Shown here piece after piece: positions 12,711 through 20,553 of a stretch of 32,084 bases of DNA. The position numbers were made by a program, and so were the translations under genes. The notes beneath the pieces were generated by a model. The model was not told the origin of the DNA, ran no database searches, and worked only from the letters and a program-made list of their open reading frames with translations. Source of the stretch: CAZFPT01 sp046541875 (GTDB taxonomy: Bacteria > Planctomycetota > Phycisphaerae > SM23-33); contig JBKHCL010000030.1 in the NCBI GenBank assembly GCA_046541875.1, positions 1 to 32,084 on the forward strand. Direction: 5' to 3'. The first letter of the stretch is position 1, and every line of letters begins with the position of its first letter.

Positions 12711-14804
12711 ATGCATCGAATCAGAAACATCCGGAACATTGGTATCAGCGCCCACATCGACTCGGGCAAGACGACGCTCTCGGAGCGCATCCTCTTCTAC
12801 GCCGGGCGGATTCACCGCATGCAGGAGGTTCGCGGCGGTGACGGCGGGGCGACGATGGACTTCATGGACCTCGAACGCGAGCGTGGAATCACGATCGCCT
12901 CGGCGGCCACCCAGGTGCAATGGGGTGGCAAGACGATCAATCTCGTCGATACGCCCGGGCACGTGGACTTCACCGTCGAGGTCGAGCGTTCCCTGCGCGT
13001 GCTCGACGGAGCCGTCATGATCCTCTGTGCCGTCGGCGGCGTGCAGTCCCAGTCGGTTACGGTCGACCGCCAGATGAAGCGGTACGAGGTGCCGCGCATT
13101 GCATTCATCAACAAGATGGACCGCACCGGTGCCGACCCCGACCGCGTCCGCCAGGAGCTCCGCGAGAAGCTCGGGCTCAACGTGATCCCGATTCAGCTTC
13201 CGATGGGGGCCGGCGAAGACTTCGCCGGCGTGATCGACCTGGTCACCATGAAGGCCCTGACGTTCGAGGGTGCCCAGGGCGAGAAGGTGGTCTCTTCGGA
13301 GATTCCCGCCGAGTATGCCGACGAGGCAGCGGCCGCCCGCGAGGAGATGCTCGAAGCCCTCTCCATGCACAACGACGAGCTGATGGAGGCGCTGCTGGAA
13401 GAGCAGGAGATCGCCGAACAGGACATCGTCGACACGATCCGTGACGCGACGATCAACCTCGATATCGTCCCGATGATGATGGGCACCGCCTTCAAGAACA
13501 AGGGCGTCCAGCCGCTGATGGACGGGGTGAACGCCTACCTGCCCAGCCCGATGGATCGCACGAACTTCGCCCGCGACCACGACAACGAAGCCGCCGAGAC
13601 GCCTCTGGTGTGCGACCCCGAAGCGCCGCTGGTGGCGATGATCTTCAAAATCGTCGACGAGTCGTTCGGCCAGCTCAGCTACCTGCGCGTCTACCAGGGC
13701 ACGATGAGGAAGAGCGAGCTGTATCTCAACAGCCGAACCAATCAGCAGATCCGCGTGGGGCGCATGGTGCTCATGCACGCCAACGACCGGGCCGAGGCCG
13801 ACGAAGCCCGCCCGGGCGACATCGTCGCCATCGTCGGAGCCGACGCCGCCAGCGGCGACACGTTGTGCGATCAGTCGCTGAACTACTCGCTGGAGAGCAT
13901 CTTCGTGGCCGACCCGGTCATCAAGCTCTCGCTCACGCCGGCCAGCTCCGCCGACCAGGACCGGATGGCCAAGGCCCTGAACCGCTTCATGAAGGAAGAC
14001 CCCACGTTCCGCGTCTCGACCGACCCCGAAAGCGGCGAGACGATCATTGCGGGCATGGGCGAGTTGCACCTGGACGTCTACGTCGAGCGGATGAAACGCG
14101 AGTACAAAGCCGACGTCACGGTCGGTCAGCCCAACGTCAGCTACCGAGAAGCCCCCACCCAAGAGGCCTCCTACAACTACCGCCACAAGAAGCAGACCGG
14201 CGGCTCGGGCCAGTTCGCCCACGTGGCCGGCAAGCTCATCCCCCTGGGCGACGACGCCGACGACCCCTACGAGTTCGAGGACAACATCACCGGCGGAACC
14301 ATCCCGCGGGACTACATCCCCGCCGTTTCCAAGGGGTTCGAGTCCGCGATGAAGGAAGGCCCGCTGGCGGGGTACGAAATCGTCGGCTGCAAGATGACGC
14401 TGGACGACGGCGGCTTCCACCAGGTGGACTCCTCGGAGATGGCCTTCCGGATCGCCGCGGTGGGGGCTTTCAGGGAGGCCTTCCAGAAGTCCAAGCCCTG
14501 CCTCCAGGAGCCGATCATGGCTGTCGAGGTCGAATGCCCCCTGGACTACCAGGGAAACATCGTGGGCGACCTGAACAGCCGACGCGGAATCATCCTGGCC
14601 ACCGAGCAACGCGAGACCTTCTGCATCATCCGGGCCGAGGTGCCCCTGGCCAGCCTGTTCGGCTACGCGACCGTCCTGCGATCGCTCTCCAAGGGCATGG
14701 CCACCTTCTCGATGGAAATGTGCAAGTACGCCCGGGTGCCCCAGAGCATCGCCCAGGAAATCATCGAGACCCGCCGCAAGCAGAAGGAAGAATCGAAAAA
14801 GTAA
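12711..14804 (+). CDS. fusA: Elongation factor G, mitochondrial EF-G1-like
   Basis: GTPase that drives ribosomal translocation. 697 residues, normal length. Seen: AHIDSGKTT P-loop near the N-terminus, RGITI switch, DTPGHVDF, NKMDR, then domain II (about 305-400), domain III, domain IV (with HKKQTGGSGQFAHV) and domain V. AHIDSGKTT (Ser where E. coli has Ala), GRIHRMQEV, RQMKRYEVPRIAF, GEKVVSSEIPAE and KNKGVQPL resemble mitochondrial EF-G1 more than E. coli EF-G. This fits the planctomycete/spirochaete spdEFG1 group. The ATG at 12711 starts the usual MHRIRNIRNIGI. It is not in a str operon: no rpsL, rpsG or tuf is adjacent. It has its own promoter and terminator. The ribosome site is weak (AAGAGA). 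Confidence 0.96.
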   Translation: MHRIRNIRNIGISAHIDSGKTTLSERILFYAGRIHRMQEVRGGDGGATMDFMDLERERGITIASAATQVQWGGKTINLVDTPGHVDFTVEVERSLRVLDGAVMILCAVGGVQSQSVTVDRQMKRYEVPRIAFINKMDRTGADPDRVRQELREKLGLNVIPIQLPMGAGEDFAGVIDLVTMKALTFEGAQGEKVVSSEIPAEYADEAAAAREEMLEALSMHNDELMEALLEEQEIAEQDIVDTIRDATINLDIVPMMMGTAFKNKGVQPLMDGVNAYLPSPMDRTNFARDHDNEAAETPLVCDPEAPLVAMIFKIVDESFGQLSYLRVYQGTMRKSELYLNSRTNQQIRVGRMVLMHANDRAEADEARPGDIVAIVGADAASGDTLCDQSLNYSLESIFVADPVIKLSLTPASSADQDRMAKALNRFMKEDPTFRVSTDPESGETIIAGMGELHLDVYVERMKREYKADVTVGQPNVSYREAPTQEASYNYRHKKQTGGSGQFAHVAGKLIPLGDDADDPYEFEDNITGGTIPRDYIPAVSKGFESAMKEGPLAGYEIVGCKMTLDDGGFHQVDSSEMAFRIAAVGAFREAFQKSKPCLQEPIMAVEVECPLDYQGNIVGDLNSRRGIILATEQRETFCIIRAEVPLASLFGYATVLRSLSKGMATFSMEMCKYARVPQSIAQEIIETRRKQKEESKK

Positions 14805-14830
14805 CCCGCAGCCCCAAGAAACCACCAACA

Positions 14831-14860
14831 CGCCCCGTCGACACACCGGCGGGGCGTTTT
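14831..14860 (+). terminator. Intrinsic terminator of fusA
   Basis: Stem CGCCCCG (14831-14837) with CGGGGCG (14850-14856), then TTTTCT. It lies 27 bp after the fusA stop. Confidence 0.8.
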
Positions 14861-14882
14861 CTATGCGCACGTAATAACTCGT

Positions 14883-14911
14883 GGTGACTCCGGTAGCGAT
14901 GCTGAGTCACC
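14883..14911 (-). terminator. Hairpin downstream of the exbB-aldolase operon
   Basis: A perfect 8-bp inverted repeat (14883-14890 with 14904-14911), extended by an inner AGC/GCT pairing with one bulge. It lies 59 bp past the aldolase stop. No T-run follows on either strand, so it may be a Rho-assisted end or an RNA-stabilising hairpin rather than a classic terminator. Confidence 0.3.
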
Positions 14912-14969
14912 GCATGCACAGGCAAACGCCCCCGCTTGGAGCCCTTTGGCGGGCGAACCGCTACCCCTT

Positions 14970-15632
14970 TTACGCCGGCCCGCCGTCGGTGGAGAGGGAG
15001 CGAAGGGTGCGGACGTGCTGCGGATCGATCGCCCGACAGTTCGGGCCGTTGCGCAGGACGATCTCGCAGGCCAACTCGAAAAACGCCGCCTGCTGGATCG
15101 CGTCATGGGGCGTTTTGCCTACCGTAACCTGGCCGTGATTGGCGAGCACCACCATATCGCTGTCGGCCGCCGCCCGGATTACCGCCTCGGCCAACTCACC
15201 CGAACCGGGCAGGTGGAACGGTACCGTCGAGACCGGACCGACGTAATAGGGCATCTCGAGGATGACGTTCAGGTCCGCCCACGGCGTCGGGCGGCAGGCA
15301 AGCGCGGTGGCCGCCGGCGACTGGAAATGCAGCACGCACCGTTTGGCGGGGCGGTTGCGCAGAATACCCAGATGGAAGCGGGACTCCACAGACGGAGTCA
15401 CGTCGTTGACCGGCTCGCCATCCGACAGCCGCACGATGGCGACCTGCCCGCAGGTCAACTCGCTCAGCCAGGTCTTCGTCCCGCTGAGCAACACATGCTC
15501 GTCGTCGACGCGCCACGAAAGGTTGCCGCTGGAACAGCGGACCAGCCCCATCGCAGCCACCTTGTGGGCAAGGCGGACGAACTCCTCGATCTTCTCGGCA
15601 GAGGGTTTCATGTCCGCCACTGTATCATTCAT
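14970..15632 (-). CDS. Class II aldolase/adducin family protein with an altered metal site
   Basis: 220 residues, the usual length for fuculose-phosphate/ribulose-5-phosphate 4-epimerase-type enzymes, which cleave or epimerise sugar phosphates using zinc. Seen: phosphate-binding SSGNLS (34-39) and LLSGTKT, PSVES with the expected catalytic Glu83, LHFQSP (101-106), and ANHG with His166. The usual zinc motif is H-x-H; here it is His102-Phe-Gln104, so one ligand is replaced. The activity may differ from the classical aldolases, and the substrate is unknown. The ATG at 15632 is chosen; an in-frame ATG at 15611 is possible and neither has a good ribosome site. It is the last gene of the exbB operon, 23 bp after the alpha-toroid gene. 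Confidence 0.85.
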   Translation of the reverse strand: MNDTVADMKPSAEKIEEFVRLAHKVAAMGLVRCSSGNLSWRVDDEHVLLSGTKTWLSELTCGQVAIVRLSDGEPVNDVTPSVESRFHLGILRNRPAKRCVLHFQSPAATALACRPTPWADLNVILEMPYYVGPVSTVPFHLPGSGELAEAVIRAAADSDMVVLANHGQVTVGKTPHDAIQQAAFFELACEIVLRNGPNCRAIDPQHVRTLRSLSTDGGPA

Positions 15633-15655
15633 CGATGCAGACACAAGCCACCGGA

Positions 15656-17593
15656 CTACTCGCTGAAGACGACCTTGCCGTCGCGAACGTGGATCTTCCG
15701 CTTGCCCACGGTAACTTTCGCGTCGAACCCGTCGCCCTTGACTTTGATTCCCGGCGTCTTGCCGGTGGGGGTGATGGTCATCACGACCAGGACCTCGTCG
15801 GACGGCCCGGTGGCGGAAGCGAAGTTCCACAGCCACTGATTGCCGCCCGCGAACTTGGCCTCCACGTCCGTGGGCTCCTTGGCGATGACCTTTCCGGTGA
15901 GGGTCGCCTCCGGCCCGGCGATTTTAAACGTATCCCCCTCCGCGGAGATCCTGCAGTTCGCCGCGGCGTGCATGACCCACGCCTTGATCGCCTTGTCCGC
16001 CCCTTCCAGACGGTCGGCCGTCACGATCAGCGCCCCGGTCTTGTGGAGGTCGGAGAAATCCACCGCCACGCAGCGGGTGCCCTTGAGCTTGCCGGCAGGC
16101 GGGTTCGGCGGGAGGAGCTTGGGCTTCTTGCCCGCCTTCTTCTCTTCCCTGCTGAGCTTCTCCTTCTTGGGCGGCCGGGCTTTGCCCTCACCACGAACGT
16201 TGAAGACGGTCATGGCTGTTGCGTCCTCGGCGTCGACCACGGGCTTGGTGGCGGTTCGCGTAAGCGTCTGCTCGTAGAGCCCATGGTGCAACGTGAAGGT
16301 GCTGCCGAGGCGTCCCTCGCGGGGCGCGTAGGTGTTGATATGCTTTCCCTCGCCGGCGGCGAACCGTCCGCCCATTCCGACAATGCGGAGATCGCCCTTG
16401 AACGTGGTGACGGCCACGTCGTTGGTATCGCGCCAGCGATTGCGGAACAATACGAACTCGGCCTGTGGGTCGTAAAGCTGCCTGGGCCAATCGGGGGCAG
16501 CGGGCTTCATCCCCAATGGGAAGTGTAGCAGCATGTACAGCCCCTGGTGAGGCCGAACCACACCCTTGTACTTTTTGCCGCCGACCTGCTCGAACAACCA
16601 GACCACGCCGGGCCGTTCCTTTTCAGGGGTGAAGTGGATCGCCTCGGCAACAATTCCCGAGCGGTCCCAGCCGCTCATCGACGGGCCGTACTGCGCCATG
16701 CCCGCCCCGGGGACGGTCTGGTAGGCCATCGTCGTCAGTGCCTTTCTCAAGGCTGGGTGCTTGTCGAAGCTGCGTCCCAGTGCGATTCGGCTGGCGTGGA
16801 CGTAAGGCAGGATCCCGCTGGCCAGGGCGGAGAACTTCTGGGCCTCGCCGTGGAGACCGATGCCTTCCGAGCCGATGCCCTTGTCGAGATAGTGCAGGAT
16901 CACCTTCTCGCAGGCGGTCAGCCGTTTCTGCTCGCCCGGGTCCTTCTCGTCGGCGAGTATTGCCACTTGCGCCAAGGCCGCCGACGAGAGCGTGATGATG
17001 TGCTTGCAGTCGGCGGGGTTGGGTTTGTCCGGGTTACCGAACCCCTCCAGGGCGTGCTTGATTTCCTTCTGCAGGAAATTCCGGGTATCCCTTCGTTGCT
17101 TCTCGGTCCATGCGTCATAGCAGAGATCGTAGGTGATGGCGGTCCCGTGCAGCCTCGCCGCCCGCTCGATCACCCCCAGCCGCGAGGCCATCGGGTAGTT
17201 GAGGATCTGCTTATCCAACACGGTATACGCCTCGGCGGCCTGTTTCTTCTCGCCGGTCAAGACGTACATTGCTCCGTATCCCGCCGCCCGGAAGCCGCCC
17301 TCTTTCAGCACGGTGCGGTTGCCCCCGCTGAAGGCGAGCGTCTTCATGAGGCGCGTGGCCTGCTCGATCCGCTTGACGATCGCATTTCCGTCCTTGGTGG
17401 CTGCGGTCTTGCGCAGCTCGTCGAGCTGCCCCGCGCGGAAAATCAAACGCGGGTGCTCGCCGGGTTTGAGCGGAGAGTGGCCGTCGACCTTCTCCACGGC
17501 GGTATCCGCCGAGAGAACGGGCGAGCAAGCCAGCACCGCCAAGGCCACAAGAAATGTTGTACAGGTCCGTCGGGGCTGTGGATACCGTGTCAT
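15656..17593 (-). CDS. Secreted alpha-toroid protein, heparinase II/III-like
   Basis: 645 residues with an N-terminal signal sequence (basic TRYPQPRR, hydrophobic core, cleavage near VLSA; a Cys at 23 makes a lipoprotein possible but not typical). HPRLIFRAGQLDELRK (about 47-62) is the usual opening of planctomycete heparinase/alginate-lyase-like proteins. A helical region rich in Tyr/His pairs follows (about 60-370, including HGTAITYDLCYDAW and GIGLHGEAQKF). The C-terminal half is beta-rich, with a DGRFAAGEGKHIN-like segment and TFTLHHGLYEQ. A lysine/proline-rich insert lies at about 475-510 (ARPPKKEKLSREEKKAGKK). It probably acts on an acidic or uronic polysaccharide in the periplasm or outside, but I cannot name catalytic residues with confidence. 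AAAGG precedes the ATG. It lies 51 bp after the ExbD-partner gene. Confidence 0.72.
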   Translation of the reverse strand: MTRYPQPRRTCTTFLVALAVLACSPVLSADTAVEKVDGHSPLKPGEHPRLIFRAGQLDELRKTAATKDGNAIVKRIEQATRLMKTLAFSGGNRTVLKEGGFRAAGYGAMYVLTGEKKQAAEAYTVLDKQILNYPMASRLGVIERAARLHGTAITYDLCYDAWTEKQRRDTRNFLQKEIKHALEGFGNPDKPNPADCKHIITLSSAALAQVAILADEKDPGEQKRLTACEKVILHYLDKGIGSEGIGLHGEAQKFSALASGILPYVHASRIALGRSFDKHPALRKALTTMAYQTVPGAGMAQYGPSMSGWDRSGIVAEAIHFTPEKERPGVVWLFEQVGGKKYKGVVRPHQGLYMLLHFPLGMKPAAPDWPRQLYDPQAEFVLFRNRWRDTNDVAVTTFKGDLRIVGMGGRFAAGEGKHINTYAPREGRLGSTFTLHHGLYEQTLTRTATKPVVDAEDATAMTVFNVRGEGKARPPKKEKLSREEKKAGKKPKLLPPNPPAGKLKGTRCVAVDFSDLHKTGALIVTADRLEGADKAIKAWVMHAAANCRISAEGDTFKIAGPEATLTGKVIAKEPTDVEAKFAGGNQWLWNFASATGPSDEVLVVMTITPTGKTPGIKVKGDGFDAKVTVGKRKIHVRDGKVVFSE

Positions 17594-17644
17594 AGTGCCT
17601 TTCGTCTCCTGCTGTCGGTTACCGTTTACACGGCGTACGGACGG

Positions 17645-18973
17645 CTAGCCGCCCGTGCCCAATCGCATCAGCAGGGAGAATCCCATCGTTCCACCGGCGT
17701 TCTCGACGCGGTAGAGGATCTTGTTCTGTCCCTGCTGGAGCTCCACCGGCTGGAGGTTTTCGGTGGCGTTGTAGGGCTTGCGTTCTTTGGGGCTCTTCCA
17801 GACCAGCTTATCGTTGATCCAGAGTTTGCCATAATCGTCGGTGCCCGTGGCGATCCACACGGTCCGGGGGGCGTCGGAGTAGATTTCCGTAAACGCGTAC
17901 CAGATCCCGTAGGAAGTCACATGCTTGGGCTCGATCTTCCAATACGCCTGCCTTGAACTGCCCGCGTGGCCGACCTTCTTGTACTGCCAGCGCAGCTTCA
18001 CTCCGCCCTTGCCGGTAAACACGTCATCAAGGTTCACGTTGGCCTCGGGACCGAAGCGAACGTCGAGGTTCTCACGGCGCTTGTCGCCCGGGAAGGGCCC
18101 GATGATGTACCATGAATCGACGTACATCCAGTCCGCGGTGCTGGGGGTGTCGCTGGTCAGACGTCGTCCCGGAACGGCCCGGAAGCTGCCCGGGTCGTGG
18201 CGGTACATGTCGTTGATTTCGTCGGGCATCAGCTCTGGCCCGTTGTAGCCGATCATCGCGACTTCGTCGCCGCTGACATCCACGTTGATCCCCGAACCGG
18301 TCTGGCCGGACTGCTTCCGCGTGAACTCCAGGAGCTTCTTGGCGTAGGCCCCCATTTCGCGCGTCTCGATGGTTGCCTTGCGGATTTCGCTCTTGAATGC
18401 TTCGAGCGTTTCGCCCTTCTCGGTGATGTCCGCGTAGAGCGGACCGTTTGGCCGACCGTCCAGTTCCGGGCGCGTCGGGCGAGGGGTCGTCGAGGCGTCA
18501 AAGGCTTCGCGATAATCGTAGCCTTCATTGACGACCAGCGTCCGTGCGGCGAGGAACTCGCGATAGAGCGTCACCATTTCCTGCTCTCTGGCGCGAATCA
18601 CGTCGTAGACCTTGTGGAAGGACAGGTTCTCCACCGACTGCTCAGCCAGGGCGCGATACTTGCGTTCCTTGCTGTCCAGCACGCTGTCCAGGTCCACCTG
18701 AACCCCGGCGTCCTCCATTCGCCTGTCACGAATGGCGCGCATCGCCTCGATATCCTGGTAGATCTCCTCGGCCTTGCGAACCAGTCGCTGGCGCCGCTTC
18801 TCGCGGTAGTTGTTCACCACCTCGCGCATCATGCCCGGACCCAGGATGTCGGTCTTCGCCGAGGCGTCGTAGATGAACACCAGAAAGGCGCCCATCCCGA
18901 TCAGCCCGGCCCAGAGCACCGCCGAAGAGAGAATGCTCCCGAGGCTTCGTTTCGGTTCAAATTGATCGGCCAT
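17645..18973 (-). CDS. Membrane-anchored coiled-coil protein with a periplasmic sugar-binding-like domain
   Basis: 442 residues. One N-terminal transmembrane helix (about 14-35) has a short cytoplasmic start, the topology of TonB and ExbD. A long charged helical region follows (about 45-150, then 185-225). The C-terminal about 160 residues contain DSWYIIGPFPGD, a Trp/Tyr-rich beta region, VWIATGTDDYGKLWINDKLV and VELQQGQNKILYRVENAGG. That pattern is typical of PA14/galactose-binding-like beta-sandwiches attached to planctomycete glycan-active proteins. There is no TonB C-terminal domain and no proline-rich spacer. It starts 10 bp after exbD with AGGAG, so it is very probably the load moved or tensioned by the ExbBD motor. 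Exact function unknown. Confidence 0.75.
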   Translation of the reverse strand: MADQFEPKRSLGSILSSAVLWAGLIGMGAFLVFIYDASAKTDILGPGMMREVVNNYREKRRQRLVRKAEEIYQDIEAMRAIRDRRMEDAGVQVDLDSVLDSKERKYRALAEQSVENLSFHKVYDVIRAREQEMVTLYREFLAARTLVVNEGYDYREAFDASTTPRPTRPELDGRPNGPLYADITEKGETLEAFKSEIRKATIETREMGAYAKKLLEFTRKQSGQTGSGINVDVSGDEVAMIGYNGPELMPDEINDMYRHDPGSFRAVPGRRLTSDTPSTADWMYVDSWYIIGPFPGDKRRENLDVRFGPEANVNLDDVFTGKGGVKLRWQYKKVGHAGSSRQAYWKIEPKHVTSYGIWYAFTEIYSDAPRTVWIATGTDDYGKLWINDKLVWKSPKERKPYNATENLQPVELQQGQNKILYRVENAGGTMGFSLLMRLGTGG

Positions 18974-18983
18974 GATAGATCTC

Positions 18984-19397
18984 CTATTGGGACATCTGTG
19001 TTCGCATGCCCCACTTGGTCAGTCCATAGTGGGTCAGTTGGTCCCAGATGGGCATCAGATGGCGGACCTTGGCGTCGCGATCGAGCTCGAAGCGGACTTT
19101 CGTGTCCGGATCGTTCTCGGAGACCCGCCGGATCTCTTCCAGCAGGCCCTGCATGTTGACCTCGGATGAGCCGACGTAAATCGTCCCTCCCTCCGTCACG
19201 CGGATGACCAGGTCCCTATCCTTGGGCTTGGTCAGTTCGGCGTTGGCCGTCGGGGTCGGCAGCGTGATCTTGAGGTCTTTGATGGACTTCTTGGTCACCG
19301 CGATGACGATGAAGAAGATCAGCATCAGGAACACGCAGTCGATCAACGGGCCCATCTGGACTTCCTGGGATTCATTCTCGTCGTGCTTAACCTTCAT
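18984..19397 (-). CDS. exbD: ExbD/TolR family biopolymer transport protein
   Basis: 137 residues. One transmembrane helix (about 17-35) with PLIDCVFLMLIFF, where Asp20 is the conserved proton-carrying residue. The periplasmic domain (about 45-137) has DLVIRVTEGGTIYVG and the usual beta-alpha fold. With ExbB it forms a proton-driven inner-membrane motor. The ATG at 19397 overlaps the exbB stop by 11 bp and follows AAGGGTGG; an in-frame GTG at 19406 is possible. Many planctomycete loci have two exbD copies; only one is here. Confidence 0.92.
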   Translation of the reverse strand: MKVKHDENESQEVQMGPLIDCVFLMLIFFIVIAVTKKSIKDLKITLPTPTANAELTKPKDRDLVIRVTEGGTIYVGSSEVNMQGLLEEIRRVSENDPDTKVRFELDRDAKVRHLMPIWDQLTHYGLTKWGMRTQMSQ

Positions 19398-20217
19398 TGC
19401 TGCCACCCTTCTTCAGGAACCATGCATTCTGCAGGTTGGACACCTCTTCGCCGAGGATGCTCGCCAACACACCCGTGCGGGACTTGAAATAGTGGAACAG
19501 GCCCAACGCCGGCAGCGCCAGAATCAGGCCGCCTGCCGTGGTGACCAGTGCCTTGCCGATGTCGCCGGCCAGGGCGGCCGGGTCGTCCATGGTGCCCACG
19601 ACGTTGATCGTCGCGAAGGCGCCCATCAGGCCCAGCACCGTACCCATCAGACCCATCAATGGGCTGAGCGTTCCAACCGCCGCCAGCGGATAGGTGCGTC
19701 GGCTGTGCATGGAGAAGTCGCGCTCGGCGATCTCGCCGGCGACCGTGTTGATGTGATCGAAGTCGTTCTCGCGGTGCTCAGCCATAAACGCGATGATCTT
19801 GCCCAGCGTGCTGTTGCTCTGCTTGCCGAGCTTGACGATCTGGTCGTACTGCCCTTCGTTCCAGAGCTTGTTGGCGCGGGCGGCCAACCCGTGCGGGGCG
19901 ATCTTGCCGCGGCGAAGCGTGATGACGCGATCCACGGCGAACACGAAGGCGATCAACCCGAGGAAGCCCAGGAACCACATTGTGGTCCCGCCGACCTGCC
20001 ATTGCTTGACGAAGTCCTGCTTCGCCTCGGAGAGTTTCTCGCCGATTGTCTTGGGGCCCTTTTCGTCGAGCTGACCGGCCATCTCATTGGCGTCGTCGGC
20101 CTGGTTGGCGTCCTGAGCGGACCCGTCCTGCGCCATCGCCGGAGCGACCATCACCGAGGCAAATGCCACCATCGCAACAGTGACCATCAGCACAAACCAT
20201 GTCTTCTGCGTCATCAT
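19387..20217 (-). CDS. exbB: ExbB/TolQ family proton channel with N-terminal signal sequence
   Basis: 276 residues. Residues 1-29 look like a cleavable signal (hydrophobic core, AMA|QDG). An acidic Gln/Asp-rich periplasmic segment (30-60) follows, then TM1 (about 78-98), a cytoplasmic loop, TM2 (about 177-205, AAVGTLSPLMGLMGTVLGLMG) and TM3 (about 222-245, GKALVTTAGGLILALPALG). The TM2 and TM3 Thr/Gly patterns are those of ExbB/TolQ channels. The signal-bearing extended N-terminus is a known variant of ExbB. AAGGA precedes the ATG at 20217. It is first in the operon with exbD, the coiled-coil partner, the alpha-toroid protein and the aldolase. Confidence 0.92.
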   Translation of the reverse strand: MMTQKTWFVLMVTVAMVAFASVMVAPAMAQDGSAQDANQADDANEMAGQLDEKGPKTIGEKLSEAKQDFVKQWQVGGTTMWFLGFLGLIAFVFAVDRVITLRRGKIAPHGLAARANKLWNEGQYDQIVKLGKQSNSTLGKIIAFMAEHRENDFDHINTVAGEIAERDFSMHSRRTYPLAAVGTLSPLMGLMGTVLGLMGAFATINVVGTMDDPAALAGDIGKALVTTAGGLILALPALGLFHYFKSRTGVLASILGEEVSNLQNAWFLKKGGSNEG

Positions 20218-20553
20218 GAATGTCCTTCTCGTTGCCTGAATTGTTCCGTCCCCGCAGACACCGTGCCCGCCAGGGATTCTCATTGTTCCTGCCCGGGCCC
20301 ATCGCCCGGGAGAATCCTGCTGCCATCAAATCGAACCCGCAAATCGCCGATAGCGACCGGCGTTTTCAGTAAATGTCCGGGAAAAACACTTCCGCCCCAT
20401 CGCCGACCTGAGGCGTCATGGCCGCCGGCCGACGGATCAATCCCCCCCTTGTCGGCCTGGGCGGCGCGTCTGAACATACAATGCGCCATCTCGCGGGAAG
20501 TGCCTCTGGTCGGCCACTTTCTTTCCGGCGGGGTCCCGCTGAGATGGGGGGGC
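20218..20553 (-). other. Upstream region of exbB
   Basis: A 336-bp stretch with no supported gene. A GC hairpin (20292-20298 with 20304-20310, 7-bp stem, 5-nt loop) lies about 75 nt upstream of exbB. The sequence GGAACAAT occurs twice on the minus strand (around 20283 and 20241). I find no convincing -35/-10 pair and no T-run terminator for the aldo/keto reductase gene. Confidence 0.4.

Noticed and set aside
12450..14870. An 806-codon minus-strand open frame opposite fusA
   Set aside because: Shadow of EF-G; low-complexity His/Asp/Val-rich translation with no family resemblance.
16547..17956. A 469-codon plus-strand open frame across the heparinase-like and coiled-coil genes
   Set aside because: It spans two genes on the other strand and has shadow-type composition.
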